DNA from: Kiritimatiellia bacterium
GTDB taxonomy: Bacteria > Verrucomicrobiota > Kiritimatiellia > RFP12 > DVOR01
Assembly (NCBI GenBank): GCA_900771325.1
Contig: CAAGNN010000033.1
Location: 1 to 16,984 of the forward strand
DNA: 16,984 nt
Reading direction: 5' to 3'
Positions 1 to 7,087 of the stretch are shown in pieces. The position numbers were made by a program, and so were the translations under genes. Every line of letters begins with the position of its first letter. Within the stretch, counting starts at the first letter, position 1. The notes beneath the pieces were generated by a model, which had not been told where the DNA came from, ran no database searches, and saw only the letters and a list, made by a program, of their open reading frames with translations.

Positions 1-99
1 AACCCGGGGCGGGTCGGGGGTCAACCCGGGGCGGGTCGGGGGTCAACCCGGGGCGGGTCGGGGGTCAACCCGGGGCGGGTCGGTCTCGAACCCGGGGCG
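1..99. repeat. 22-bp tandem palindrome array (GC type)
   Basis: Four 22-bp units start at 1, 23, 45 and 67, followed by a partial unit at 89-99. The first three are identical and the fourth diverges in its last few bases. Each unit contains the core ACCCGGGGCGGGT, a palindrome with arms ACCCG/CGGGT and a 3-nt GGG centre. The array runs off the left edge of the window, so its full copy number is unknown. The same unit recurs at 6633-6720 and 6853-6874. No coding function is visible. Confidence 0.9.
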
Positions 100-304
100 A
101 ATGCAAAACGGCCCCGGCCCTAACGCGCACGTAGGCGGTTGTTTATGGCGGGGCAAGTGGCCTGGCGGAGCAGGCCGAAGCACCACGCTTACAGAAAAGC
201 ACCTAAGCGTGGTGCCGTTGCCCGCTCCGCAACGCCCCCTCGCGCGCCAAAGGCACCCCTCACGGCCCGCAGGGCCACCCTCACGGCGGCGCCAGCCGCC
301 CTTT
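100..304. other. Intergenic stretch with a strong hairpin, no gene
   Basis: I see no credible gene here; the short ORF in this stretch has repetitive, low-complexity content. The clearest structure is a perfect 12-bp inverted repeat at 180-215: arm GCACCACGCTTA at 180-191, a 12-nt loop and the complementary arm at 204-215. It has no following T-run on either strand, so it is not a textbook terminator. Smaller inverted repeats follow, such as GGCCC-GCA-GGGCC near 264-276 and GGCGGC/GCCGCC near 285-300. The octamer CCTCACGG occurs twice, 21 bp apart, at 258 and 279. Confidence 0.55.
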
Positions 305-332
305 GCTAACCGCTATCAACTAACCGCTAACA
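305..332 (-). repeat. Heptamer array, four 7-bp units
   Basis: Four consecutive 7-bp units, GCTAACC, GCTATCA, ACTAACC and GCTAACA, lie just upstream of the promoter of the first operon. Read on the minus strand they are variants of GGTTAGC/TGTTAGC, the same heptamer seen at 6399-6426 and 6728-6755. Confidence 0.75.
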
Positions 333-347
333 GCTTCTCTCCCTTTG

Positions 348-356
348 TGCTATACT
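348..356 (+). promoter_or_regulatory. Extended -10 promoter for the 383-4081 operon
   Basis: TGC directly followed by TATACT (351-356) is an extended -10 element of the sigma-70 type. No good -35 hexamer is visible at the usual distance, which fits an extended -10 promoter. Transcription would start near 363, giving a leader of about 20 nt before the ATG at 383. Confidence 0.55.
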
Positions 357-382
357 AGGGGGCGAATGAAAGGAGAGCGATT

Positions 383-1099
383 ATGAATGGTATGCTGGAC
401 CCGGATGCGTTGGCGATGCGCAGTGAAGCGCGGTCGGTGAGCGTGAACCGGATTTACAACTTCGTTTATGGTTGGATGGCGGTGGGGTTGGCCATCTCGG
501 GGCTTGTGGCGTGGGTGGTGGCCAACGCGATTCGCGCGGGGGAGTTTCCGCTCTCGCGGGGGTTGTGGATGGTCTGCGCGCTGGTGGAGGTGGGGCTGGT
601 GATGGCGATTTCGTGGGGCTTCCGGAAGCTCTCGCCGGTGGCGGCGGCGGTCTTGTTCGCGATCTTTGCGGCGGTGAATGGGGTGACGCTCTCGGTGGTG
701 TTGCTGGTCTACTCTGCGGCGACGGTGCAGTTGACCTTCTTCATCACGGCGGGGATGTTCGCGGGGATGGCGCTGATTGGGACGCTCTGCGAGCGGAGTC
801 TGGCGGGGATTGGGCGCATCTGCGTGATGGCGCTGTGGGGGGTGATTATTGCCTCGGTGGTGAATTGGTTTATGCGCTCGAGTGGATTGGACTTTGCGAT
901 CTCGCTGATTGGCGTGGCGCTCTTCACGGGGCTGACGGCGTGGGACGCGCAGAAGGTCAAACTGCTGGCCGAGGAAGAGGGCGAATTGGATGGGGCGACG
1001 GTGCGCAAGCTGGGGATCCTCTGCGCGCTGGAGCTCTACTTGGACTTTGTGAACCTCTTCTTGTATCTCTTGCGCCTGTTGGGCAATCGGAGGAACTGA
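383..1099 (+). CDS. BAX inhibitor-1 / YccA-type integral membrane protein
   Basis: A 238-residue, very hydrophobic protein with about seven membrane segments (roughly residues 30-50, 60-80, 86-110, 115-135, 145-164, 168-187 and 212-233). The last third has the family's hallmark pattern: WDAQKVK with Asp188 and LYLDFVNLFLYLLRLLG with Asp221. These match the two aspartates of the pH/calcium sensor in bacterial BI-1 proteins such as Bacillus YetJ. The family forms calcium-leak channels or is linked to membrane stress; the substrate here is inferred. The start at 383 is chosen because AAAGGAGAG precedes it at good spacing; a second Met lies three codons downstream. It is first in the operon, 3 nt before the next gene. 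Confidence 0.88.
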   Translation: MNGMLDPDALAMRSEARSVSVNRIYNFVYGWMAVGLAISGLVAWVVANAIRAGEFPLSRGLWMVCALVEVGLVMAISWGFRKLSPVAAAVLFAIFAAVNGVTLSVVLLVYSAATVQLTFFITAGMFAGMALIGTLCERSLAGIGRICVMALWGVIIASVVNWFMRSSGLDFAISLIGVALFTGLTAWDAQKVKLLAEEEGELDGATVRKLGILCALELYLDFVNLFLYLLRLLGNRRN

Positions 1100-1102
1100 G
1101 CG

Positions 1103-1825
1103 ATGAAGCGTGTGCTCTTTACCCTGTTGTTGGCGGCTGCGGGTGCGGCCGTGGTGCGTGCCGAGACGATTATCGGCGTGCAGCTCTTTGATATGTATAA
1201 GGTGGAAGCGGTCTCGCTGATGAGCCCGGAGCAGTTCAAGGAGCTCAAGGCGGAGATTGCCGAGGAGAAGAGCGTCTTCAACAAGGCGATGGCCAAGGTG
1301 AAGAAGAATTGGGATAAGCAGTTCGCCGACGCGCGCAAGGCCGGCGATAAAGACTTCCCGAGGTATCCCACCAAGCCCTTCGTCTTCCTGCGCGAGGTGA
1401 AGAGCAAGACCTTTACCACCCAGAAGGCCGCCGATGCCTGGTTCGCCAAGCAGAAGGCCCGCGTGGATGGCGCAATGGTCGCCAAGCTCAACGAGCAGAA
1501 GAATGCGATGAAGGCTGCCAAGAACCTCCTCGACACCGGCTACTCGAGCCGCGACGAGAAGAAGGCGCGCAAGAAAGCCGAGAAGGCCGATATGGATAAC
1601 GCCGTCAAGGAGAAGCTCGCCGAGTTCGTGGAAGTGGAGATGTCCGCCCTGCTGAAGTTCAACCGGCCCATCAAGCGCCATTACGTCTTCGACCCGCTCG
1701 TCGGCCCCGACACGCACACCGAGAAGAAGATCGCCGCCTTCGAGGCCGCCTACAAGGCCTACCAAGAGCGCAAGGCCAAGGGCGAACCGCCGCCCGAAGG
1801 CGCGGCTCCCGGTGCCGACAAGTAA
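1103..1825 (+). CDS. Exported lysine-rich helical protein, function unknown
   Basis: 240 residues. Residues 1-20 form a Sec signal peptide (MKRVLFTLLLAAAGAAVVRA, likely cut before ETI). The mature part is very rich in Lys, Ala and Glu and looks largely helical, with charged stretches around residues 45-90 and 125-175 and a proline/glycine-rich tail (GEPPPEGAAPGADK). I do not recognise a family or catalytic motif. The gene starts 3 nt after the membrane-protein stop, with its ribosome site (GGAGGA) inside the end of that gene, so translation is probably coupled. Its place implies co-expression with the BI-1 protein and HisD, but there is no functional clue. It would act outside the cytoplasm. 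Confidence 0.8.
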   Translation: MKRVLFTLLLAAAGAAVVRAETIIGVQLFDMYKVEAVSLMSPEQFKELKAEIAEEKSVFNKAMAKVKKNWDKQFADARKAGDKDFPRYPTKPFVFLREVKSKTFTTQKAADAWFAKQKARVDGAMVAKLNEQKNAMKAAKNLLDTGYSSRDEKKARKKAEKADMDNAVKEKLAEFVEVEMSALLKFNRPIKRHYVFDPLVGPDTHTEKKIAAFEAAYKAYQERKAKGEPPPEGAAPGADK

Positions 1826-1854
1826 TCCTTTCCTAGTGATAAGAGGCAACATCG

Positions 1855-3162
1855 ATGTCCAACCCTGCCATTGCAATTCACCCCTGGTCCCTCGACAACC
1901 CCACCCCCGAGGTGGAGGCTTTCCTCCGCCGCCCCGCCTTTGACGAACGCGCCGAAGCCGCCGCCGCCAAGTGCCTGGCCGACATCCGCGCCCGCGGCCT
2001 GGAGGCGGTCCTCGACGCCTGCCGCACCTTCGACAAGGCTGAGCTGAGCGCCGAGACCATTCGCGTCACCGACGCCGAGCTCGACGCCGCCGAAGCGGCG
2101 TGCGACGAGACGGTCAAGCGCGCTATCCACCAGGCCGCCGAGCGCATCGAGGCCTTCGCCAAAGCCGGCCTGCGCGCCGATTGGACGATCCCCACCCCCA
2201 ACGGCGGGCGCTTGGGCGAGCGCTTTCACGCGATGGACCGCGTGGGCGTCTACATCCCCGGCGGCACCGCGCCGCTGGCCTCCACCTCGCTGATGACCGT
2301 GGTGCTGGCGAAGGCCGCCGGCTGCCGGGAGATTGTGGCCTGCACGCCCAGCCGCGGCGGGCTGGAGGTCTCCGCGCCCTTGCTCTATGCTCTGCGCGTG
2401 GCCGGGGCCACGGAGGTCTACCGCGTGGGCGGGATTCAGTCAATCGGGATGATGGCCTATGGCGCGGGGATTGCGCCGGTGGAGCTGATTGCCGGGCCGG
2501 GCAACGCCTTTGTGACGGCCGCCAAGCGCCAGGTCTACGGCACGGTGGCCATCGACCAGGTGGCCGGGCCCTCGGAGATTTGCGTGCTCGCCGACCAGGC
2601 CGGCAAGGCCAAGTGGATTGCGGCCGACCTCCTCTCGCAGGCCGAGCACGGTAGCGGGCTGGAGAAGAGCTTCCTGGTCACCGATTCGGCGGACTTTGCC
2701 GAGGCGGTCAAGGCCGAGGTCTTGGCGCAGACGGCCGTGCGCAACCGCCGGGAGATCATCGAGCGGATGATGGCCAATGGCGGGATGTGCTTCGCGGTGG
2801 TGCCCAATCTGGCGCGCGATGGTGTGGCACTCTGCAACCGGTTCGCCGCCGAACACCTGGAGCTGCAGGTGGCCGACGCCGAGGCCATCCTCCCGCTCAT
2901 CAACTGCGCCGGGGCCGTCTTCGTCGGCTACTGGACGCCCGAGAGCGCGGGCGACTTCGTGGCCGGCCCGAGCCACGTCCTGCCCACGGGCGGGGCCGCG
3001 CGGATGTTTAGCGGCCTCACCGCCGAGACCTTCCGCCGCCGCAGCTCCTTCGTGGAGTTCTCGCAGGCCGACCTGGCCGAGACGCGCAAAGCCATTGAGA
3101 CCTTTGGCCGCCTGGAGGGGCTCGATGCCCACGCCTACGCGGCTACGGTCCGCTTTGAGTAA
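1855..3162 (+). CDS. hisD: Histidinol dehydrogenase
   Basis: 435 residues, the usual length. HisD oxidises L-histidinol to L-histidine in two NAD-dependent steps, the end of histidine synthesis, as a zinc enzyme in the cytoplasm. The signature is intact: DRVGVYIPGG (around 127-136), GPGNAFVTAAKR and VAGPSEI. Zinc ligands align with Escherichia coli Gln259, His262, Asp360 and His419 as Gln262, His265, Asp367 and His426; the catalytic Glu/His pair is Glu333-His334. Spacing among these is conserved. One local variant: the usual AEHDP after the zinc ligands reads AEHGSG. No other his genes are nearby, so the gene sits apart from a his operon, inside an unrelated transcription unit, 29 nt after the preceding gene and 16 nt before the next. 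Confidence 0.97.
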   Translation: MSNPAIAIHPWSLDNPTPEVEAFLRRPAFDERAEAAAAKCLADIRARGLEAVLDACRTFDKAELSAETIRVTDAELDAAEAACDETVKRAIHQAAERIEAFAKAGLRADWTIPTPNGGRLGERFHAMDRVGVYIPGGTAPLASTSLMTVVLAKAAGCREIVACTPSRGGLEVSAPLLYALRVAGATEVYRVGGIQSIGMMAYGAGIAPVELIAGPGNAFVTAAKRQVYGTVAIDQVAGPSEICVLADQAGKAKWIAADLLSQAEHGSGLEKSFLVTDSADFAEAVKAEVLAQTAVRNRREIIERMMANGGMCFAVVPNLARDGVALCNRFAAEHLELQVADAEAILPLINCAGAVFVGYWTPESAGDFVAGPSHVLPTGGAARMFSGLTAETFRRRSSFVEFSQADLAETRKAIETFGRLEGLDAHAYAATVRFE

Positions 3163-3178
3163 GCGAAAGGAGGGCGCG

Positions 3179-4081
3179 ATGAGCGGCTTGTCGCGGTGGT
3201 GCTGCGCGCTCGTGGCCGGGCTCAGCCTGGCGGTGATGGGGCGCGCGCAAGAGGCGCCCAAGGGCGGTTTCGAGCTCGGTCGGCCGGATTACCCGGTGAT
3301 GCTGGCCGGCAATGCCTACTACGTCCTCCTCAACCCCGACGGCTCGGAGGGCCGCCGCTGGCGCGGGAATAACAATAACGACGGCTGGCTGCTGCCCAAC
3401 GGCCACCTCCTCGGTGCCACCAGTCAGGCCGAGGAGTGGGACGAGCAGGGCAACAAGGTCTGGGAATATGTGGCCAAGGACACCACCGGCGGGGCCATCT
3501 TCAGCTGCCAGCGCCTCCCCAACGGCAACACCCTCATCGCCGAAAACAGCACCGGCCGCGTCCTGGAAGTGACCCCCGAGGGCGAGCAGGTCAACTGCCT
3601 CCAGCTGCCCCTCAACAAGAGCAACCGCCACCAAACCCTCCGAATGGCCCGCCGCTACCCCGATGGCACCACCCTCGTCTGCCGCTCGGGCGCCAACACC
3701 GTCGAGCTCTACAACCCGATGGGCGAGTGCACCTGGTCTCAGAAGGTCCCCGGCCTGGCCTTCGCGGCGGTGCTCGACGGCGAGCGCAACGTCTACATCG
3801 CCAGCCTCGGGCAGCTACAGAAGTGGTCGCCCACCCACGAGCTGCTCTGGGAGTTCAAGCCCAAAGCGCTGGGTCTGCCCATCGTCAATATGACTGGCAT
3901 CCACCTGCTGCCCAACGGCAACCTCGTTGTCGGCTGTTATGGCTACGGCCCGCAACACTACGGCGCCTTCGAGGTCACCCCCGACAAACAGCTTCGCTGG
4001 GCTTACCGCTCCGGCCGCAAGTGGGATAGCCACATGGCCGTCCAACTGCTCGACCCGGCAATTCAATCGCCGTTGCGCTGA
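3179..4081 (+). CDS. Exported beta-propeller repeat protein
   Basis: 300 residues, starting at the ATG preceded by AAAGGAGG; the frame is open further upstream but overlaps hisD. Residues 1-23 look like a signal peptide (cut near GRAQ). The mature protein carries spaced blade-like repeats of the form LPNGxxL followed by a strand: GWLLPNGHLL (69-78), CQRLPNGNTLIAE (110-122), RRYPDGTTLVCR (158-169) and IHLLPNGNLVVG (241-252). Between them lie W/V-E-V/Y strands such as RVLEVTPEGE and AFEVTPDKQLRWAY. This is the PQQ-like/NHL propeller style. No catalytic residues are recognisable, so it may bind a ligand or protein outside the cytoplasm. The C-terminus stops shortly after a last blade (DSHMAVQLLD), leaving a possible short or truncated end. 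Last gene of the operon. Confidence 0.75.
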   Translation: MSGLSRWCCALVAGLSLAVMGRAQEAPKGGFELGRPDYPVMLAGNAYYVLLNPDGSEGRRWRGNNNNDGWLLPNGHLLGATSQAEEWDEQGNKVWEYVAKDTTGGAIFSCQRLPNGNTLIAENSTGRVLEVTPEGEQVNCLQLPLNKSNRHQTLRMARRYPDGTTLVCRSGANTVELYNPMGECTWSQKVPGLAFAAVLDGERNVYIASLGQLQKWSPTHELLWEFKPKALGLPIVNMTGIHLLPNGNLVVGCYGYGPQHYGAFEVTPDKQLRWAYRSGRKWDSHMAVQLLDPAIQSPLR

Positions 4082-4092
4082 CGCGCAACGGC
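4069..4092 (+). terminator. 10-bp perfect hairpin across the stop codon
   Basis: Arms GCCGTTGCGC (4069-4078) and GCGCAACGGC (4083-4092) are perfect complements with a 4-nt loop, TGAC, whose first three bases are the TGA stop of the propeller gene. No T-run follows, so it is not a canonical Rho-independent terminator; it could stabilise the 3' end or help end the operon. Confidence 0.45.
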
Positions 4093-4093
4093 T

Positions 4094-4114
4094 CGATAGA
4101 CGATAGACGATAGG
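4094..4114 (+). repeat. Heptamer array, three 7-bp units
   Basis: Three consecutive units, CGATAGA, CGATAGA and CGATAGG, directly after the hairpin. The same heptamer, on the opposite strand, forms the array at 6824-6844. Confidence 0.75.
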
Positions 4115-4312
4115 CGTGAATGCTGGCGCCAGCGGTGGAGAGCCCGGCCCAAACTCAAAACTTCAGCTTGCCCGTCGCGGCACGCGCTTCGCGTCTATCG
4201 CGAGCCGCGCGGAGCGCGGCGAGTTTTCCCGCCCATCGAGAACTGCCACGGCAGTTCTCTGTAACCTTTCTCCCGCTCGTGCGTATTCCCGGCAAAGAAA
4301 CAGGAGTCCCTG
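4115..4312. other. Intergenic region with two hairpins
   Basis: No gene is visible. GCCGCGC-GGA-GCGCGGC at 4204-4220 is a 7-bp-arm, 3-nt-centre palindrome of the kind seen throughout the intergenic DNA; it follows a single GTCTATC heptamer near 4192. At 4238-4259 a 10-bp perfect inverted repeat, GAGAACTGCC/GGCAGTTCTC with a 2-nt loop, precedes a pyrimidine-rich but not T-only stretch. It could act as a weak terminator or leader structure ahead of the gene at 4313. CAGGAG at 4301-4306 is the ribosome site of that gene. Confidence 0.5.
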
Positions 4313-6397
4313 ATGATCAATCTCGATGCCCTTCGCAATGTGAATGCCTCCCGCACGCTGGTGCTCAACCGCGCCGGCGATGACTTGGTCCAGAACAAGA
4401 CCTTCCAGAAGTTCCGCTCCTTCTTCAATATCGGCTCGGCCCGGGCGGAGAACCGCCAGACGCTCGATGCCATCCGCACCGCCATCCTCAACGACCCGCG
4501 CTTCAACGGCTCGGGCGACCTCGCCACGCAGGAGCTCGACCGCCTCCTCGGCGAGGTGCGCACCGATCGCGCCATCCGCGCCGGCCAAATCACCTCCATC
4601 CTCTCCCAGATGGACACCTTTGTGGCCCAGCCGCGCGTCCAGTGGCGGGCGCTGCATCTGCGCATCGAGGCGCGCCTGGCGGCCACGCCGCGCCCCCCGG
4701 CCCTCGCGCAGTTGACCGACGCGCAGTATGCCGAGATCGCCAAGAAGGTCCTCTGCACCTCGGCCAACGGCAACCCGCAGTCCCTCGATGTGCCCACCGC
4801 CCTCGCCCAGCTCAACGAGAAGCTCGAGGCCCTGATGCCGCGCATCAACCAGACCCCCTTCATCCGCGACATCCTCTTGAAGAACGTCGCCCGCCACTTT
4901 ATGGTCTCGCTCGACGACCTGAGCGCGCACATCGAGGGCAAGGTCGCCGCCTTCGAGAACGCCCTCGGCCAGTTGCCCGAAGTGCCCAACGCCGAGGAGG
5001 CCGGGCGCTACCGCGAGTGCTGCGTCGACCTGCTGCGCGCCCTGGAAAAGCCCGTCGACCCCCGCCTCTTCCAGGTCCTCAAGACCTTTACCGACCAGCT
5101 CCCGATGGCCGATCTCCAAGCGCTCATTCACAGCCCCGAGCCGCCCACCTCCGATGCCATCCTCCACGCGGTGGGCAAGTTCCTCGATGCCGCGCAGGAC
5201 AACACCCGCCTGGCCACCTTCTACCCCGAGGGGATGGAGGTCCTCAACGGCGGCGACGAGAGCACCACCCTCTCCATCTTCGCCGCTTACACCGCCCTCC
5301 TGCGTCTGCCGGCCGCCGACCGCGCCGCCCTCCACGCCCTCCTCGGCAGCCCCGCCGGCCAGAACGTCGGCAAGCTCTTCCTCTCCCTCACCTGCAACTC
5401 AGTGCAGCAGGCCAACGCCAACGCCCTCGCCGTCCTCCGCCAAAACCTCGAGCGCTTCGACAACCTCCAGCCCATCGAGCCCGACCCCGCCCCCGTCGAC
5501 TTCTCCGCCTTCTCCGCGCAGACCCTCACCGACCTCTCCCCTATGGACACCTGCTTCACCGGTGACTTCGCCGGCGGCCTACGCAAGCTCCTCACCAACA
5601 TCCCCGCCACCATCGACACCCCCGAGCCCACCGACCTCTCCAAGAACCCCACCGTTGAGAACTTCAAGCGCGCCGTCCGCCCCTCCGTCAAGACAATGGT
5701 CGCCACCTCCTTCGCCTACGATATGAAGGCCGCCCTCCTGGGCGAGACCACCACCTTCCAGAAGGATATCGTCCGCGATATGCACGTCTACCTCCCCGAC
5801 GGCACGCAGCTGCCCGCGGACTTCAACGCGGCCCGCGACCGCCTCGCCGCCCTCGTCACCGGCAATCCGCAGACCACCTACGCGCAGGCCCCCGAGGCCG
5901 TCCGCCACAAAGTCTGCTTCATCACCGCCCTCCTCTCGCAGGAGATCGAGAAGGTCTGCTATATGGGAATGCCCCTCGCCCTCAATAACGAGGAGTCCGC
6001 CCCCGTCTTCTCCACCGTCGGCCGCCAAGGCACCAACGACGACCGCCGCACCTTCCATCTCGCCCTCACCGATGATGGCGGCCTCTCCATTCGCTATGAG
6101 CGCCACAGCCCGATAATGATGCTTATGCGCCAGGGCGATCGGGACTTTGCCCGCGTGGGCGAAGGCTCCTACGAAGCCTACAACCTCTCCATCAACGTCC
6201 CCGGCGCCGAAGTCAACCGCCTCCTCCAGGCCGACTGGCAGAATGCCGACTTCTCCAGCCTCTCCAACCGCCTCTCCCACCCCAAGGGCCCCGGTGACTT
6301 CGGCAACATCTTCTACGCCGTCCCCGCCTCCTGCCGCCTCGATGCCCAGGTCGACTTCGGCCTCCACCTCCACGCCAACGCGCTGCAAGAAGCATAG
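4313..6397 (+). CDS. Large soluble protein of unknown function (694 aa)
   Basis: A single long frame with a good ribosome site (CAGGAG, about 6 nt before the ATG) and codon use like its neighbours. I do not recognise the family. There is no signal peptide and no clear membrane segment. The N-terminal 70 residues (starting MINLDALRNVNASRTLVLN, then FQKFRSFFNIGSARAENRQT) look like a compact, charged helical module. The middle (about 80-440) is helix-rich and leucine-rich. The last third (about 480-694) has more strand-like and glycine turns, including LALTDDGGLSIRYERHS and a closing AQVDFGLHLHANALQEA. The size, lack of a Sec signal and modular N-terminus would fit a cytosolic structural protein or a substrate of a non-Sec secretion system, but no secretion genes are in the window. 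It appears to be transcribed alone. Confidence 0.72.
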   Translation: MINLDALRNVNASRTLVLNRAGDDLVQNKTFQKFRSFFNIGSARAENRQTLDAIRTAILNDPRFNGSGDLATQELDRLLGEVRTDRAIRAGQITSILSQMDTFVAQPRVQWRALHLRIEARLAATPRPPALAQLTDAQYAEIAKKVLCTSANGNPQSLDVPTALAQLNEKLEALMPRINQTPFIRDILLKNVARHFMVSLDDLSAHIEGKVAAFENALGQLPEVPNAEEAGRYRECCVDLLRALEKPVDPRLFQVLKTFTDQLPMADLQALIHSPEPPTSDAILHAVGKFLDAAQDNTRLATFYPEGMEVLNGGDESTTLSIFAAYTALLRLPAADRAALHALLGSPAGQNVGKLFLSLTCNSVQQANANALAVLRQNLERFDNLQPIEPDPAPVDFSAFSAQTLTDLSPMDTCFTGDFAGGLRKLLTNIPATIDTPEPTDLSKNPTVENFKRAVRPSVKTMVATSFAYDMKAALLGETTTFQKDIVRDMHVYLPDGTQLPADFNAARDRLAALVTGNPQTTYAQAPEAVRHKVCFITALLSQEIEKVCYMGMPLALNNEESAPVFSTVGRQGTNDDRRTFHLALTDDGGLSIRYERHSPIMMLMRQGDRDFARVGEGSYEAYNLSINVPGAEVNRLLQADWQNADFSSLSNRLSHPKGPGDFGNIFYAVPASCRLDAQVDFGLHLHANALQEA

Positions 6398-6398
6398 C

Positions 6399-6443
6399 GG
6401 TTAGCTGTTAGCGGCTAGCGGTTAGCGCGCGTTCCGCGACGGA
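6399..6443 (+). repeat. Heptamer array plus GCG block (left copy)
   Basis: Four heptamers, GGTTAGC, TGTTAGC, GGCTAGC and GGTTAGC (6399-6426), begin one base after the stop of the preceding gene and lead directly into the block GCGCGTTCCGCGACGGA (6427-6443). The same arrangement, in the same orientation, recurs at 6728-6772 on the far side of the palindrome arrays. Confidence 0.85.
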
Positions 6444-6503
6444 CCGCCTCCCTCCCAACGCCGCCCCTCACCCTCTCCCCCACCCCGAGGCAACTCCCCC
6501 TTG

Positions 6504-6607
6504 CCCCGGGGTGAATTATTATCCCCCGGGCTTAATGGAATTAACCCCGTGGGCTTAATGGAATTAACCCCCTGGGCTTAATTCAATTATCCCGGTGGTG
6601 TTAATAA
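6504..6607. repeat. 22-23 bp tandem palindrome array (AT type)
   Basis: Roughly five decaying units; the clearest start at 6523, 6545 and 6568. The core TTAATGGAATTAA is a palindrome with arms TTAAT/ATTAA and a 3-nt GGA centre; flanking GGG and CCC can extend pairing to about 9 bp with one mismatch. In the unit at 6568 the centre reads TCA. The AT-rich core stands out in GC-rich DNA. No gene overlaps it. Confidence 0.85.
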
Positions 6608-6610
6608 CCG

Positions 6611-6720
6611 CCCCCGCCCCGGGTCGAGGGGCAACCCGGGGCGGGTCGGGGGGCAACCCGGGGCGGGTCGGGGGTCAACCCGGGGCGGGTCGGGGGTCAA
6701 CCCGGGGCGGGTCCGGGGAA
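6611..6720. repeat. 22-bp tandem palindrome array (GC type, second copy)
   Basis: Four direct units start at 6633, 6655, 6677 and 6699, with the same ACCCG-GGG-CGGGT core as the array at 1-99. A preceding unit at 6611-6632 carries the core in reverse orientation (CCCGCCCCGGGT), so the array mixes orientations. Confidence 0.88.
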
Positions 6721-6727
6721 GAGGAGC

Positions 6728-6772
6728 GGCTAGCTATTAGCCGTTAGCTGTTAGCGCGCGTGCCGCGACGGA
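6728..6772 (+). repeat. Heptamer array plus GCG block (right copy)
   Basis: Heptamers GGCTAGC, TATTAGC, CGTTAGC and TGTTAGC (6728-6755) run into GCGCGTGCCGCGACGGA (6756-6772), one base different from the block at 6427-6443. Together the two copies bracket both palindrome arrays in direct orientation. Confidence 0.85.
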
Positions 6773-6823
6773 GGAACTAACCGTCCATTGACCGGGCTCT
6801 CCACCTCCGGCGACCGCTTTCTC

Positions 6824-6874
6824 GTCTATCGTCTATCGCCTATCGAAAGAACAACCCGGGGCGGGTCGGGGGTG
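6824..6874. repeat. GTCTATC heptamers and a single GC palindrome unit
   Basis: Heptamers GTCTATC, GTCTATC and GCCTATC (6824-6844) are the opposite-strand version of the array at 4094-4114. Eight bases later, a lone 22-bp unit with core ACCCGGGGCGGGT lies at 6853-6874. Confidence 0.75.
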
Positions 6875-6910
6875 AACGGTAAGCGCCCGCTCCCGTGCCA
6901 AACAGTCGAT

Positions 6911-6984
6911 GTGCCCACAGGGCGCGTCGGCTGGGGTGGAGCGCACTGCGCTCCCGGGGTGCAGGGCGAGCAGTCCTGCCCGGG
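6911..6984 (-). repeat. Dispersed multi-hairpin element, copy A (inverted)
   Basis: Contains the stem GGAGCGC-ACT-GCGCTCC (6938-6954), an adjoining GTGCCCACAGGGCGCGTC palindrome (6911-6928) and GGGC/GCCC pairing on the other side. Read on the minus strand the order of parts matches copy B at 10087-10165. The rest of the stretch to 7030 is GC-rich with no gene. Confidence 0.7.
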
Positions 6985-7030
6985 GTGTGGGGCGGGAGCC
7001 TCACGCCAGGGTGCGGGGTGGCCGCCCCCG

Positions 7031-7074
7031 GGTGCCATCCGCTTCGCGCGGGGGTGTCATACGCTTCACGCGCG
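7031..7074 (+). repeat. Two 22-bp direct units next to the exosortase start
   Basis: Units at 7031 and 7053 share the pattern GGTGYCATMCGCTTCRCGCG, again with a 22-bp period. They end about 14 bp before the exosortase ATG, so they lie where its promoter or leader should be. Confidence 0.65.
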
Positions 7075-7087
7075 CGTGTGATAGTAT

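Noticed and set aside
1..99. CRISPR array
   Set aside because: Units are contiguous 22-bp repeats with no unique spacers, and no cas genes are present. The same holds for the other arrays in the window.
350..1876. A 508-residue minus-strand open frame antisense to the first two genes
   Set aside because: It lies fully opposite two well-supported genes; its content is His/Arg/Gln-rich low complexity, as expected of a GC-rich shadow frame.
4163..5335. Minus-strand frames of up to 390 residues across the gene at 4313
   Set aside because: Shadow frames with biased Gly/Glu/Val content; the plus-strand frame has the ribosome site and normal protein composition.
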